From: Sulfolobaceae archaeon
Lineage (GTDB): Archaea; Thermoproteota; Thermoprotei_A; Sulfolobales; Sulfolobaceae
Reading direction: 5' to 3'
NCBI GenBank assembly: GCA_026627305.1
Contig: JAPNVD010000001.1
Coordinates: 27,082-91,081, forward strand
DNA: 64,000 bases
The first letter of the stretch is position 1. Every line of letters starts with the position of its first letter. Shown here piece after piece: positions 44,768 through 53,125 of the stretch. Under the pieces are notes generated by a model. The model was not told where the DNA came from. It saw only the letters and a list, made by a program, of their open reading frames with translations, and did not search any database. Made by a program: the position numbers and the translations under genes.

Positions 44768-45436
44768 ATTTCTTTTCTTATCTTATAGGTAAATAAGGCT
44801 TTTCGTATTCAAACAGTTCAAAACTGCTTTTCTCCCATATGAGATTACCTTTTATCGAGGTTGTATCTAAGAGGTAGGAGATGTTAGAGATCTAGCATAA
44901 AGACTTAATATACAGCGTACTACAAATAAAACTGAAAGAGAAAGACAAGTCAAGGTTTTTCAATTCCCAAATTTTCTCCTTTCTCTACACATTTGGAGCA
45001 GAAAGATATTAAGACTTTACACAGCCCAAGGATTGAGCTTAAATAGTAACGGAGGTGACTCCTGCCACTATTGACTCCTCACCCATAGGTAACGTAAAGT
45101 ACCTAAGATGATCCATTTCCAAGTAGAGGCTGTATATTATTATTATTAGGATAATATTTACTACAATGATTGAGCCACTCAAAAACCTTTGTATTCCCGC
45201 ATTTATGCCTATGTTGATGACAAGTTTAGCTAAGAAATGAAAGTCGTAGATTATTTTCGTCTTATCAATGCGATAATAAGGACAATAGTGGACGTTGTTG
45301 TATTCATAAAAGAGGGGTTTCTCGTCCCTCCCTACTACATCTCATATATAATCTTCAATTAAGACGGAAAACCTTTCTAAAGGGGTGAAATAAGCGTTTA
45401 CAAAAATTTTTCTCATAGACCATCATAGGAAAAAGT
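44768..45436. other. Spacer with a minus-strand membrane-protein fragment
   Basis: No intact gene. On the minus strand near 45,045-45,230 interrupted frames encode a hydrophobic helix (LSGSIIVVNIILIIII) and then SLYLEMDHLRYFTLPMGEES. This looks like the end of a lost membrane protein. Confidence 0.3.
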
Positions 45437-45461
45437 TATATCTTCCTTTTTGGAAGATATA
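45437..45461. promoter_or_regulatory. Inverted-repeat operator over the promoter of the three-gene module
   Basis: TATATCTTCC-TTTTT-GGAAGATATA has perfect 10-bp arms and ends 2 nt before ATG 45,464. Its left arm overlaps the probable TATA element GTTATAT (45,435-45,441), 26 nt before the start codon. A dimer bound here would block initiation. The first gene of the module encodes a helix-turn-helix protein, so self-repression is the natural reading. Confidence 0.6.
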
Positions 45462-45463
45462 AT

Positions 45464-46051
45464 ATGGTGGATATGTCTAGTCAAAATAATTCGCCTAATA
45501 AACGAATTGAAGATATACTCGACACCCTTTACTCTTATGTCATTTACCTCTCTCCAGGCTTATTTGAATCCTTTATAGACGAGATGGCAGAGAGGAAAAA
45601 CATCTCAAAGGTTAAACTGTTACGGGAGATGGAGATAAGCACTGGGACGCCATATAAGAACCTGGGCAGGGAGGCAAGGGAGAAGATCCTGAAGAAAGCG
45701 GTAGAGGTTCTAGGGCTTGAATACGTGATCTCTGAGATGTTCTTCGATATGAAGTTCATCTACGAGAGGTTCGTTAACCATGTACTGAGATCACTAGATG
45801 CTTTAGGGGCTGAGGAACTGAGAAACGTTGTATTAAACGAGGCTGATAACATTAGAATTTTAGTGCCCGATGAGAGCGGTACAAGGCATAAGGTTTACAC
45901 AGTAGGACAACTGAGAGACATCAAGAATGTAAGTGTACCTAACAGCCCTTTTATAGTCCCACAGTATATTTACACCTTACAACCTACGCAAACGAAGGCT
46001 ATGGAAAACTATAAAGAACCTATTTTGTCTTTACATTCCATAAGGGGTTAG
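45464..46051 (+). CDS. HTH DNA-binding protein, first gene of a three-gene module
   Basis: The 195-residue protein has a helix-turn-helix-like N-terminal half: ISKVKLLREMEISTGTPYKN followed by LGREAREKILKKAVEVLGLE, with the spacing of Cro/CI-type domains. The C-terminal half (RNVVLNEADNIRILVPDESG, then HKVYTVGQLRDIKNVSVPNS) is a mixed domain I do not recognise. The segment of 45,812-45,853 (residues 117-130) is matched by spacer 8 of the nearby CRISPR array at 32 of 42 bases, which shows that relatives of this gene occur on elements the host has been immunised against. It lies 4 nt before the next gene and behind a perfect inverted repeat. Likely role: repressor of its own operon. Confidence 0.65.
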   Translation: MVDMSSQNNSPNKRIEDILDTLYSYVIYLSPGLFESFIDEMAERKNISKVKLLREMEISTGTPYKNLGREAREKILKKAVEVLGLEYVISEMFFDMKFIYERFVNHVLRSLDALGAEELRNVVLNEADNIRILVPDESGTRHKVYTVGQLRDIKNVSVPNSPFIVPQYIYTLQPTQTKAMENYKEPILSLHSIRG

Positions 46052-46055
46052 CTGA

Positions 46056-46658
46056 ATGAAACTCAATGAAAGCCTATCGGTTTCGTTTGCGTGGAGCAAA
46101 CAGTTAAGTGTTTTCAGCCAGTCCTTTAAGGATTACTTAGCAACGCTGTTATCAATAAAATATGGATCTAAGGTAAAGTCCGTGGAGACTAAAGATCCTA
46201 ACTTAACGACTATGGTTATAAGGATAAACAACGAAAGAAGTGAGATGAGTGCTCTGATCTCTAGTTATCCTGCCTTAATTTTAATATTCAACTATTTTGA
46301 AGATGAAGTATTAAATACAATAGTTGATCTAATAAACTTTTTGGATGAACATAAGGTAAAACCGCAGACTGTTGAAATCAATTACGTTAACATGTCCAGT
46401 ACAGAGGAGTCCTCAACTTTAGACATAATTAAGAAATATGTAAGGGTGGAGCAGTTTAGCGATTTCGAGCCCTTCTCCATCAGGTTGACAAAAAGGGAAC
46501 AGAAAACCACGGAATTGATTACAATAGAACCCGTGGCTAACCTCGATAACACACTATACATCAACTATGTTATTAAGTGTGTTGACGAGATAGAGCCATG
46601 CGTATCAAAAGGCGAAAAGATGATAAAGCTATTGGTGGAAACGTTTGTTAAACTGTGA
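46056..46658 (+). CDS. Unidentified protein, second gene of the module
   Basis: The 200-residue protein begins VSFAWSKQLSVFSQSFKDYL and alternates strands and helices, with TVEINYVNMSSTEES in the middle and LYINYVIKCVDEIEPCVSKG near the end. The overall layout, with a V-E-INYVN strand, a central Phe-rich loop and a C-terminal helix, is reminiscent of TIGR04255-type proteins, but the resemblance is weak. It contains no transmembrane segment. It follows the HTH gene by 4 nt and overlaps the metallopeptidase gene by 14 nt, so it is probably a partner, antitoxin or substrate of one of them. Confidence 0.55.
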   Translation: MKLNESLSVSFAWSKQLSVFSQSFKDYLATLLSIKYGSKVKSVETKDPNLTTMVIRINNERSEMSALISSYPALILIFNYFEDEVLNTIVDLINFLDEHKVKPQTVEINYVNMSSTEESSTLDIIKKYVRVEQFSDFEPFSIRLTKREQKTTELITIEPVANLDNTLYINYVIKCVDEIEPCVSKGEKMIKLLVETFVKL

Positions 46659-47370
46659 AATAGCCGAGGAATTAAACAATAATAACCTATCAAATAGGGA
46701 GAGACAACGTATATATAATAACCTCATACAGCAGCTCATATCCCTCTTGAGGAGCGTTGGAGTCAATATCAACAACGCGAAGGTAGAACTAATAAGTGAA
46801 AAGGATGCATGCCAGCGTAAGTTAGTAGACTGCGATGAGGTAAAGTCCACTAAGGCACTGTATAAAGACTATAAAGTCTACGTAATTAAAGAAAGGAACG
46901 TGTGCGTACAGAACCTACTCCACGAACTCCTTCATTCTTTACAGAATCAACAATGGGGCTCAGTATATGATCTTATAAAAGAAGGTCTGGTAGAATTTAT
47001 ATCAGCTTATGTATTGTATGAAAATAAAGACCATGAGTTTAAGATTGATGGAATTAATATTAAACTTTACCAGTGCTTTAGGTGCACAGTTAATAGACGT
47101 TTCACGCCATGTTCTATAAGTGAAAGGCTGGGATATTCTAACGGTTACTCACTATGGGCTACAATATATAAAAGATATAAACTAACCTTAAACGACTTTC
47201 TCGATATACTTACTAACTTTAAAAGCGAGGATCACAATGTTCAGCTTCTAATGGACGATATTAGGGGAGCTAATAAGATTGAAGACCCGTGTGATATTCT
47301 CGCAGACGAACAGTTAAAAAGGGAGTGTAAAGATATAGAGACCTTTTTTGAGTATAATGTGTTTTATTAA
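46645..47370 (+). CDS. HELLH zinc metallopeptidase-like protein, third gene of the module
   Basis: The 241-residue protein has the zinc-peptidase motif VQNLLHELLHSLQNQQWGSV (H-E-x-x-H near residue 93) followed 18 residues later by LIKEGLVEFISAYVLY, an E-G-x-x-E arrangement that supplies the third ligand of gluzincin-type enzymes. The rest contains several Cys (CDEVKS, YQCFRCTVNRRFTPCSIS) that may form a second metal site. The start is TTG 46,645, overlapping the previous gene. In the Deinococcus DdrO/IrrE pair a zinc peptidase cleaves an HTH repressor; gene order and operator suggest a similar switch, though the protein is not an obvious IrrE relative. Confidence 0.6.
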   Translation: MLNCEIAEELNNNNLSNRERQRIYNNLIQQLISLLRSVGVNINNAKVELISEKDACQRKLVDCDEVKSTKALYKDYKVYVIKERNVCVQNLLHELLHSLQNQQWGSVYDLIKEGLVEFISAYVLYENKDHEFKIDGINIKLYQCFRCTVNRRFTPCSISERLGYSNGYSLWATIYKRYKLTLNDFLDILTNFKSEDHNVQLLMDDIRGANKIEDPCDILADEQLKRECKDIETFFEYNVFY

Positions 47371-48450
47371 TAACATAGTTAAAAAGGAGACCTCCCATCA
47401 ATAGCGGCATAACTCGTTGAGCGGCATTCCAATTACCTAACTATAGGGGTTAGGGAGGAACATGGTCCCATAGCTGCGTTATCACGGAACTCACTATGCT
47501 GAACCTCCAGCCCACGTATCCTATGTTTAGCATTCCACGTATACATATGGACCAGATGCAACCTATGATGATGGTTACAACTCTCTAGGTGCCCTTGGTA
47601 GTTCAGGTTTTAGTCCTTGGTGTACTGCTGCAACTCTTCCCAATGGAGGACCTCCTACACCTACTGTATTATTAGTGGGGTTTTGGTAATGGACTGACAA
47701 TCTCTTTCTTCTAGAACAAGGTTTTTCCCTCACTTTATAGAAGTAGTGGTAAACATCACTTTACTCACCTTCTAGATTTGATGGAATATGGAAAAAGCAC
47801 CTTGTCGCTGACCTTAAAGTAATTTAGATATTATATAGACCACTCTACTTTCTCTCTTTCCTTGCGAACTGTGCAAAAATTTTGCAGAATAATAACACTG
47901 TATATGCAAACGATAGTTGTTGATCCTGGTCGTCAACATCCTATGAGCCTTAAAGGTATGTGGGTTTCTCACAAAGATGGTATCCCTTCTATGTGAGTTA
48001 GGACTATTTTGAAGAGGATGAAGACAGAAGTTTACCTTACTCTCGTATTAAGGGTTTTTATGAAGTCCCATTAAACCCATAATGAGGTCTAATTCTCGAA
48101 CAACCCGCCTTTAAACTTTTAACAGAGATGGTGTGTGTTCTTTTTCGTATTTTGAGTATAAAAGTACCCACTAATTTACTAACGCTAAGCCTTCCCTATG
48201 ATAAGTTTAATCTGAAAGGGGATCCTCGTTCTGCTCAACTTTCAACCCTATTATAGACCTACCGATTTTCTCTTCATCTACACGATTTCCTTACTCTTGT
48301 TCCTCTTAATGGAGCCTAGAGCAGTTAGCCTAGAGGTCCCCTATGTCTCCACTAGGTATCTCTATGACCGAATTGTCGCATCTAGCGTGAAGCAAGAGCC
48401 TCAGTGTAAGGACTCGTGGAAACCTGTGGTCACTAGGTAGATTTTAGCTT
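47371..48450. other. Decayed region between the module and the CRISPR leader
   Basis: About 1.1 kb without an intact gene. At 47,530-47,690 a plus-strand frame encodes YTYGPDATYDDGYNSLGALG, then CTAATLPNGGPPTPTVLLVG and a stop, which resembles the end of a secreted protein. At 47,905-47,997 another frame reads MQTIVVDPGRQHPMSLKGMW, where DPG could be a decayed RuvC-I motif of a TnpB. Neither can be assigned. Confidence 0.3.
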
Positions 48451-48714
48451 TGGTCACATAAATAATTTGTACAATAGAGATCTTTAACCTCCTCCCAAAG
48501 AATACCGTTAAAACCCCTTAACCTCCCACATACCTCAGCTACGCCATAACCCTAAAATCTATTCTATTTATAAAAACTAGGGATTTTTCCCTAGAATAGT
48601 TGGGAGCAGGTAGGAATAAAATAAAAATGCAGAATAGAAGAGGTAAGATTAACAGTAAGATAAGCTTATAAATTAGGAGGAAATTAGAATAATTATTGGG
48701 TATAAAAAGATTCA
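48451..48714 (+). promoter_or_regulatory. Probable leader of CRISPR array 1
   Basis: This AT-rich, gene-free stretch precedes the first repeat on the side from which the repeat direction predicts transcription. CTTATAAATT at 48,665-48,674 is a TATA candidate that would start RNA near 48,695. Its left border is a guess. Confidence 0.45.
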
Positions 48715-49521
48715 GTTGATCTCACATAGAGTTGAAAGTCCTTCTGTGTTGCTTCCTCTAATTCGTCCCAAGGGATCATGTTGATCTCACATAGAGTTGA
48801 AAGTATTCTCGATTCTAGTTTATCATCAGCGATTGTTAATAGTTGATCTCACATAGAGTTGAAAGGGCTGTATCTTCTCCTCTCAGTACACACAATTCAT
48901 TCATGTCGTTGATCTCACATAGAGTTGAAAGGGGTTGCACAACCCTGGCTTAGAATTAGGATAATCCTTTCTGTGTTGATCTCACATAGAGTTGAAAGAC
49001 TCGCTAGTGCCACTGCTAATGCAAAGACACCTACACCACCGTTGATCTCACATAGAGTTGAAAGCACCTCCTATACTTGCGTTTTCTTTCTTCAGAGAGA
49101 GGGTTGTTGATCTCACATAGAGTTGAAAGAACATTCTTCGAAAACGTTATTGTATGGTCGTATAGTAATAAGTTGATCTCACATAGAGTTGAAAGAATGT
49201 TGTCAGCCTCATTTAGCACAGTTTTTTGCAGTTTCTCGTTGATCTCACATAGAGTTGAAAGTCCCACTCGATAACGTTCACTACTTTGTTGTTGTTTGGA
49301 GTTGATCTCACATAGAGTTGAAAGGATTGCCTGCGTACAGAAAAATACTATCATGGTTATCATGATGGGTTGATCTCACATAGAGTTGAAAGACAATATA
49401 TATATGTATACAAAAGGAAAGGAGGCAGGTTGATCTCACATAGAGTTGAAAGAAAAATGTAATTAAACCGTATCGTTTAAAACCAGGAATATGAGCGGTT
49501 GATCTCACATAGAGTTGAAAG
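48715..49521 (+). CRISPR. CRISPR array 1: 13 repeats, 12 spacers
   Basis: The 24-nt repeat starts GTTGATCTCACATAG and ends AGTTGAAAG; all 13 copies are identical (48,715; 48,780; 48,842; 48,908; 48,975; 49,041; 49,106; 49,172; 49,238; 49,301; 49,369; 49,429; 49,498). Spacers are 36-45 nt. The GTTGAAAG end matches the ATTGAAAG-like 5' handle of Sulfolobus crRNAs, so crRNAs are read left to right. The reverse complement of most spacers has an open protein-like frame, so the crRNAs are mostly antisense to the presumed target genes, as type III targeting of transcripts requires. No cas1, cas2 or cas6 is nearby. The cmr operon begins 146 bp after the last repeat. Confidence 0.95.
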
Positions 49522-49636
49522 AGTGAAGTGAATGAAAGCCTTTCTAAAAGTGGAAAGTAGAGGATATATAAATGATAACTAGTTTTGTGTCTCTGCAAAA
49601 ATCGCTGAGGATTTCTGAATTAAAGGAAAAGAAAAG

Positions 49637-49647
49637 GATATATAAGT
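49637..49647 (+). promoter_or_regulatory. TATA box of the cmr operon
   Basis: ATATATAAG within 49,637-49,647 is centred 26 nt before ATG 49,668, giving a leaderless mRNA. The operon thus has a promoter separate from the array. Confidence 0.55.
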
Positions 49648-49667
49648 TAAAATAAATATATAATCTA

Positions 49668-50495
49668 ATGCCTCTGGGAAAATTTCTAGTCCTCTCATAT
49701 GCGATATCGCCAGTGCACGTAGGTGCTGGTAGGGCACCAGGTGCTGTGGATCTACCGATACAGCGAGATAATATCGGCTATCCAATTATATTTGCATCGA
49801 GCTTTAAGGGTGTGCTGAAGTCTAGCCTACTGCTCGATTCTAATAAGGATAAAATGGCTAAGTGCCTCTTCGGGTCAGAGCCAGAAGACCAAAACAAGGA
49901 GATGGGAAGGCTAGTGATCACAGATCTAATACCGGTCTTTTACCCAATAGCTAGTGTCAGCGAGGGGTATGTGTACATAACGACGGAGTACCTGTTGAAC
50001 AGGGCTAGGGATATCTTGGAGGTGTTAAACTATCCAGAAAGTAACCTGTGGAGCGTTGACTCCTCCACTGGAGGGAAAAAAGAAGTAAGCGTACTTATGG
50101 ACACCGTAGAGTACAAGAGTACTCTAACCCTTAAAAAAGATGTTAAGGATATAGGTAAGCTAGTAAAGGATAAGGTCTATGTGTTCGACGATAATGCGGG
50201 ACTACAGTTCATAGAGTCTTCTATTATAAGGGTCTATAGGAACGTTTTGAAGGATGAGACTAAGATTGCAGATAATCTGTGGGCTGAGGAGTACTTGCCC
50301 CACGGTACGATACTCATAGGGGGTATCATAGATGGGCAAAGGAGTAATAGCCTGTGCAGTGGCATTAATGAAGAGGATATGTTGAAAGAGTTGAACAATT
50401 TAATGGTTGTTCAGGTGGGAGGGAGGGAAAGCATTGGAAAGGGGGTATTAAAGCTCAAGGTGATAGGTAATGGTAAACAGAAGATCACCAGTTGA
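49668..50495 (+). CDS. cmr4: Cmr4, backbone RAMP subunit of the type III-B complex
   Basis: The 275-residue RAMP protein starts FLVLSYAISPVHVGAGRAPG, followed by AVDLPIQRDNIGYPIIFASS and the SFKGVLK motif. It ends with the Gly-rich loop VQVGGRESIGKGVLKLKVIG. Cmr4 subunits form the backbone along the crRNA and carry the Asp-dependent target-RNA cleavage activity at 6-nt intervals. The sequence has LVITDLIPVF and LMDTVEY acidic segments, but I cannot assign the catalytic Asp with certainty. It is the first gene of the operon and overlaps cmr5 by 26 nt. Confidence 0.9.
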   Translation: MPLGKFLVLSYAISPVHVGAGRAPGAVDLPIQRDNIGYPIIFASSFKGVLKSSLLLDSNKDKMAKCLFGSEPEDQNKEMGRLVITDLIPVFYPIASVSEGYVYITTEYLLNRARDILEVLNYPESNLWSVDSSTGGKKEVSVLMDTVEYKSTLTLKKDVKDIGKLVKDKVYVFDDNAGLQFIESSIIRVYRNVLKDETKIADNLWAEEYLPHGTILIGGIIDGQRSNSLCSGINEEDMLKELNNLMVVQVGGRESIGKGVLKLKVIGNGKQKITS

Positions 50496-50979
50496 TGAGT
50501 TCGCTGCTTATATAGCTAATAGGATAATTGACGGGATAACTGAGTGTGGTGGTGGAGTACAGGAGGAAAGAGGGAAGAAACCGGGGTTGGTGAGAAGAGC
50601 AGTGGATTTCCCATCCCTTGCGTTGAGTGTAGGCGTAGGTCCTGCCATGACTTTCTTCCTCTCTAAGTCATCGGAAGACGTCAAAAAGATAAAAGGAGTT
50701 TACGGGTATTTGAACGGGAATAGCAACGATAGAAAGGATTTATGCGATGAGATGAAGAAGGAGGAAGGGAGCGGTTATGCTGGGTATATCGCCATTTTGA
50801 TGCTGATCTTAAAGGAAATAGGTAGAGCGGATGTGGATGAGATCAATAAGGTGGATAATGTGATGGAGTTATATAAAAAAGTTCTTAATATAGCGACCCA
50901 TATAGATTTCAAGGACTTTAGGACGATGAACCCTTACATACTTGAGGTAAAGAAGGTATTGGAGGGGCTTCCTCTATGA
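50470..50979 (+). CDS. cmr5: Cmr5, small helical subunit
   Basis: The 169-residue protein is all-helical, with DFPSLALSVGVGPAMTFFLS in the centre and a repeated pattern of GYAGYIAILMLILKEIGRAD. Cmr5 fills the minor filament opposite Cmr4 and contacts the target RNA. It is somewhat longer than the usual 120-160 residues because of an N-terminal extension (DGITECGGGVQEERGKKPGL). Overlaps on both sides (26 and 4 nt) show tight translational coupling. Confidence 0.85.
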   Translation: MVNRRSPVDEFAAYIANRIIDGITECGGGVQEERGKKPGLVRRAVDFPSLALSVGVGPAMTFFLSKSSEDVKKIKGVYGYLNGNSNDRKDLCDEMKKEEGSGYAGYIAILMLILKEIGRADVDEINKVDNVMELYKKVLNIATHIDFKDFRTMNPYILEVKKVLEGLPL

Positions 50980-52280
50980 GTGAGGTTAAGATAGATCCGC
51001 AGCAAATAAAGAGCTACGTAAACGAAAAAATAAATAAGATGACAGTCCTGCAGCTGGAGTTTAATAACATAACTCCTTGGTGGGGAGGCGACTATCAAGG
51101 CTATACTTCAGACTGCGTAGATGAGGATGAAATAGTGGGAAGGCTGAGGTGGTTCCTGACAACAGTATATAATAGGTTTTGCATTGGCAATAAGGACAGC
51201 ATATCAGAATATCTTGGCTCAACCTCAGGTGTTAGCAAATACCTGTTTAAGGTCACGGATTGTAAACCTGAATGCAATATATGCTATAAATCTCTAGAAA
51301 GGGTTAGTTTTATCACCAAGGGCAAGAAGGGAAATCCGAATAGCTATGCCCCAAAGGACATGAGGTTTAGGCTCCAGATCATAAAGAGGGGTACTGTAAA
51401 CAAGGATTACATAGTAGCAGGGGGGACTTTACTCACGCTCGCCTACATAGGGATAGGGAGGGGAGCGAACAGGGGTTTTGGAAGGTTCTATCCAGTTAAC
51501 TGTAATGGGATGATGAGCAAGGATGTAAGAAGCATTTGTGATAAGATCATTAAAGGAGATATAGAGGGAGCGTTCAAGGAGTTTTATGATAAGTTCAAGC
51601 AGTTGGAATGCAAAGGTCAGAATAGTCCTGCCTCTTGGAAGGACTCTGAACTACCCCTAGCGCCAAGGGTTGCAGATAGTAAGTCACAAGACCCTGATGT
51701 AATTAAGGCTACACAGTGTACGAAGGAAGGAATAATTGATGTTATTAATCTCATTCATTGCTCTACGTTAAAGGCGACGTTCAAGGTAATTTCTTATAAA
51801 ATAAGAATTAAGGATCCTGGACCCTTCATCCATACGTGGCTATTTGGTTTTCCGAGAAGTGTTAAGCGTACTGGCTATTTCTACCGGAAGGGTAAAAGAG
51901 GGGAGTTGAAGCAGTTGAGGAGGCAGTCGATGTTCATATTGTCGCCTGTAAAACAATCAGACAAATACACCATTTACGTATTACCGTTCCTCTCGTTAAA
52001 GGATCATGAAGAGGTGCTCGATAACTTAATCCACATAGGTTATCATAACGGATCACAACATTCTATTAATGTTAAAGATTTAGTCAACAGTAACGGGTCT
52101 AACCCTGCAGGACTCAACAAGAACGAGCACTCTTATGCTAAAAATAACAATAACTTATCCTTTGGTTCCGGACAACTGGCTAACCTAATTATCAACTATA
52201 CTAATGAATTGGTAAATGTTATCAATAAGTTGTGCGTTACTAATGAATTGGTAAATAAGTTGTGCGTTCAACAAAAATAA
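50976..52280 (+). CDS. cmr1: Cmr1, RAMP subunit at the crRNA 3' end
   Basis: The 434-residue protein has VLQLEFNNITPWWGGDYQGY near the start and EDEIVGRLRWFLTTVYNRFC, both typical of the Cmr1 N-terminal RAMP, then the Gly-rich YIGIGRGANRGFGRFYPVNC. A second RAMP-like half begins near residue 265 (CSTLKATFKVISYKIRIKDP), with GFPRSVKRTGYFYRKGKRGE. The C-terminus carries Asn-rich repeats, with TNELVN occurring three times, a slippage-like tail. Cmr1 caps the complex at the 3' end of the crRNA. Confidence 0.85.
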   Translation: MSEVKIDPQQIKSYVNEKINKMTVLQLEFNNITPWWGGDYQGYTSDCVDEDEIVGRLRWFLTTVYNRFCIGNKDSISEYLGSTSGVSKYLFKVTDCKPECNICYKSLERVSFITKGKKGNPNSYAPKDMRFRLQIIKRGTVNKDYIVAGGTLLTLAYIGIGRGANRGFGRFYPVNCNGMMSKDVRSICDKIIKGDIEGAFKEFYDKFKQLECKGQNSPASWKDSELPLAPRVADSKSQDPDVIKATQCTKEGIIDVINLIHCSTLKATFKVISYKIRIKDPGPFIHTWLFGFPRSVKRTGYFYRKGKRGELKQLRRQSMFILSPVKQSDKYTIYVLPFLSLKDHEEVLDNLIHIGYHNGSQHSINVKDLVNSNGSNPAGLNKNEHSYAKNNNNLSFGSGQLANLIINYTNELVNVINKLCVTNELVNKLCVQQK

Positions 52281-52426
52281 ACTTAAAGCATTGGAGGGAG
52301 ATGAAATGGCAGTGGCAGAAAAGAGTGATCACGTTCTATTAAAGGCTTTATCTAAAATTACTTAAGGAAAAAGAGAAGTATTTTACCACTTCTAGGGAAA
52401 AAGAGAGAAAACCAGAGGGTCGAAAT
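52281..52426 (+). other. Gap in the cmr operon with a 19-codon frame
   Basis: A good ribosome-binding sequence, GGAGGGAGATG, stands just before ATG 52,306, which opens a 19-codon frame (MAVAEKSDHVLLKALSKIT) ending at 52,365. It is the only non-overlapping junction in the operon. The frame may be the leftover start of a deleted cmr-associated gene, or a short leader peptide. Confidence 0.4.
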
Positions 52427-53125
52427 ATGATAGAGACTGTGGAAAGAGAAAGAAAGAAAGACGCTATGGACTATATAATTGATAGCTTTAAGCAGTATAA
52501 CACCAATAATCCTAAATGTAAGAGAGTAAACGATTACGTAAACGAGATAGAGGAGGAACTAAAACAGAGTAAGTTATGCTATGTGAGATTGGAGTTCGAA
52601 ACTAAGCAGAAGTTTATTGCCGGATGGAGCCCTATATACTTTATCACAGAAGTGCCACTAGCTTGGGACTTGATCCTAGACGTGCCTTATATCCCCTCAT
52701 CAACTATAAAGGGAATAATGAGGGACGCCATAACTGAGATCTCAAATGAGAACATAGCAAATTGCTTATTGGGCAGTGCGTCAGGTATTGGTCATGTTAT
52801 CTTCTTCGACGCTTACCCAGTATCAGCCCAGGATGGGCTCCTCACATACGACATAATAAACCCCCACTATAACGATACTAAGAAGAACGAATATGAAGTT
52901 CAACCAGTACCAATAGTCTTCATATCTGTTAATAAGGGAGTAAAATTCGTCACCTTCATCGCGTTTGATAAGACTGCCAATGAGTGCGTTAAGGACGGGA
53001 ACTCTATGGAGTTGATCCTCAAATCGCTCTTATACTCTATGAAGTTGGGCTGGGGTAGGAGGACAGGTAGGGGTTATGGTGAGCTCGACTTAAGTCTAGA
53101 TCGGGTGAGCCTGAGATGTCCATGA
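52427..53125 (+). CDS. cmr6: Cmr6, RAMP subunit
   Basis: The 232-residue protein has RLEFETKQKFIAGWSPIYFI and DVPYIPSSTIKGIMRDAITE in the first half. Then follow LLGSASGIGHVIFFDAYPVS and the terminal Gly-rich loop KLGWGRRTGRGYGELDLSLD. Cmr6 sits between Cmr1 and the Cmr4 filament. The N-terminal ~45 residues are charged and variable. It overlaps cas10 by 10 nt. Confidence 0.88.
   Translation: MIETVERERKKDAMDYIIDSFKQYNTNNPKCKRVNDYVNEIEEELKQSKLCYVRLEFETKQKFIAGWSPIYFITEVPLAWDLILDVPYIPSSTIKGIMRDAITEISNENIANCLLGSASGIGHVIFFDAYPVSAQDGLLTYDIINPHYNDTKKNEYEVQPVPIVFISVNKGVKFVTFIAFDKTANECVKDGNSMELILKSLLYSMKLGWGRRTGRGYGELDLSLDRVSLRCP

Noticed and set aside
45464..47370. The three-gene module as an ordinary VapBC or RelBE toxin-antitoxin pair
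   Set aside because: There is no PIN or RelE motif; proteins are too large, and the HELLH motif indicates a peptidase.
48804..48841. Spacer 2 of array 1 as a match to the small protein gene at 12,410
   Set aside because: Both encode D-(K/R)-LESR, but only about 17 of 23 bases agree and the similarity does not extend; this is likely chance.
48932..48974. GGGTTGCACAACCC inverted repeat inside a spacer of array 1
   Set aside because: It is a short palindrome in foreign-derived sequence and needs no function here.
48925..49598. Reading frames running through CRISPR array 1 on both strands
   Set aside because: They repeat LISHRVE or LYVRST-like units because they translate the CRISPR repeat; they are artefacts of the array.
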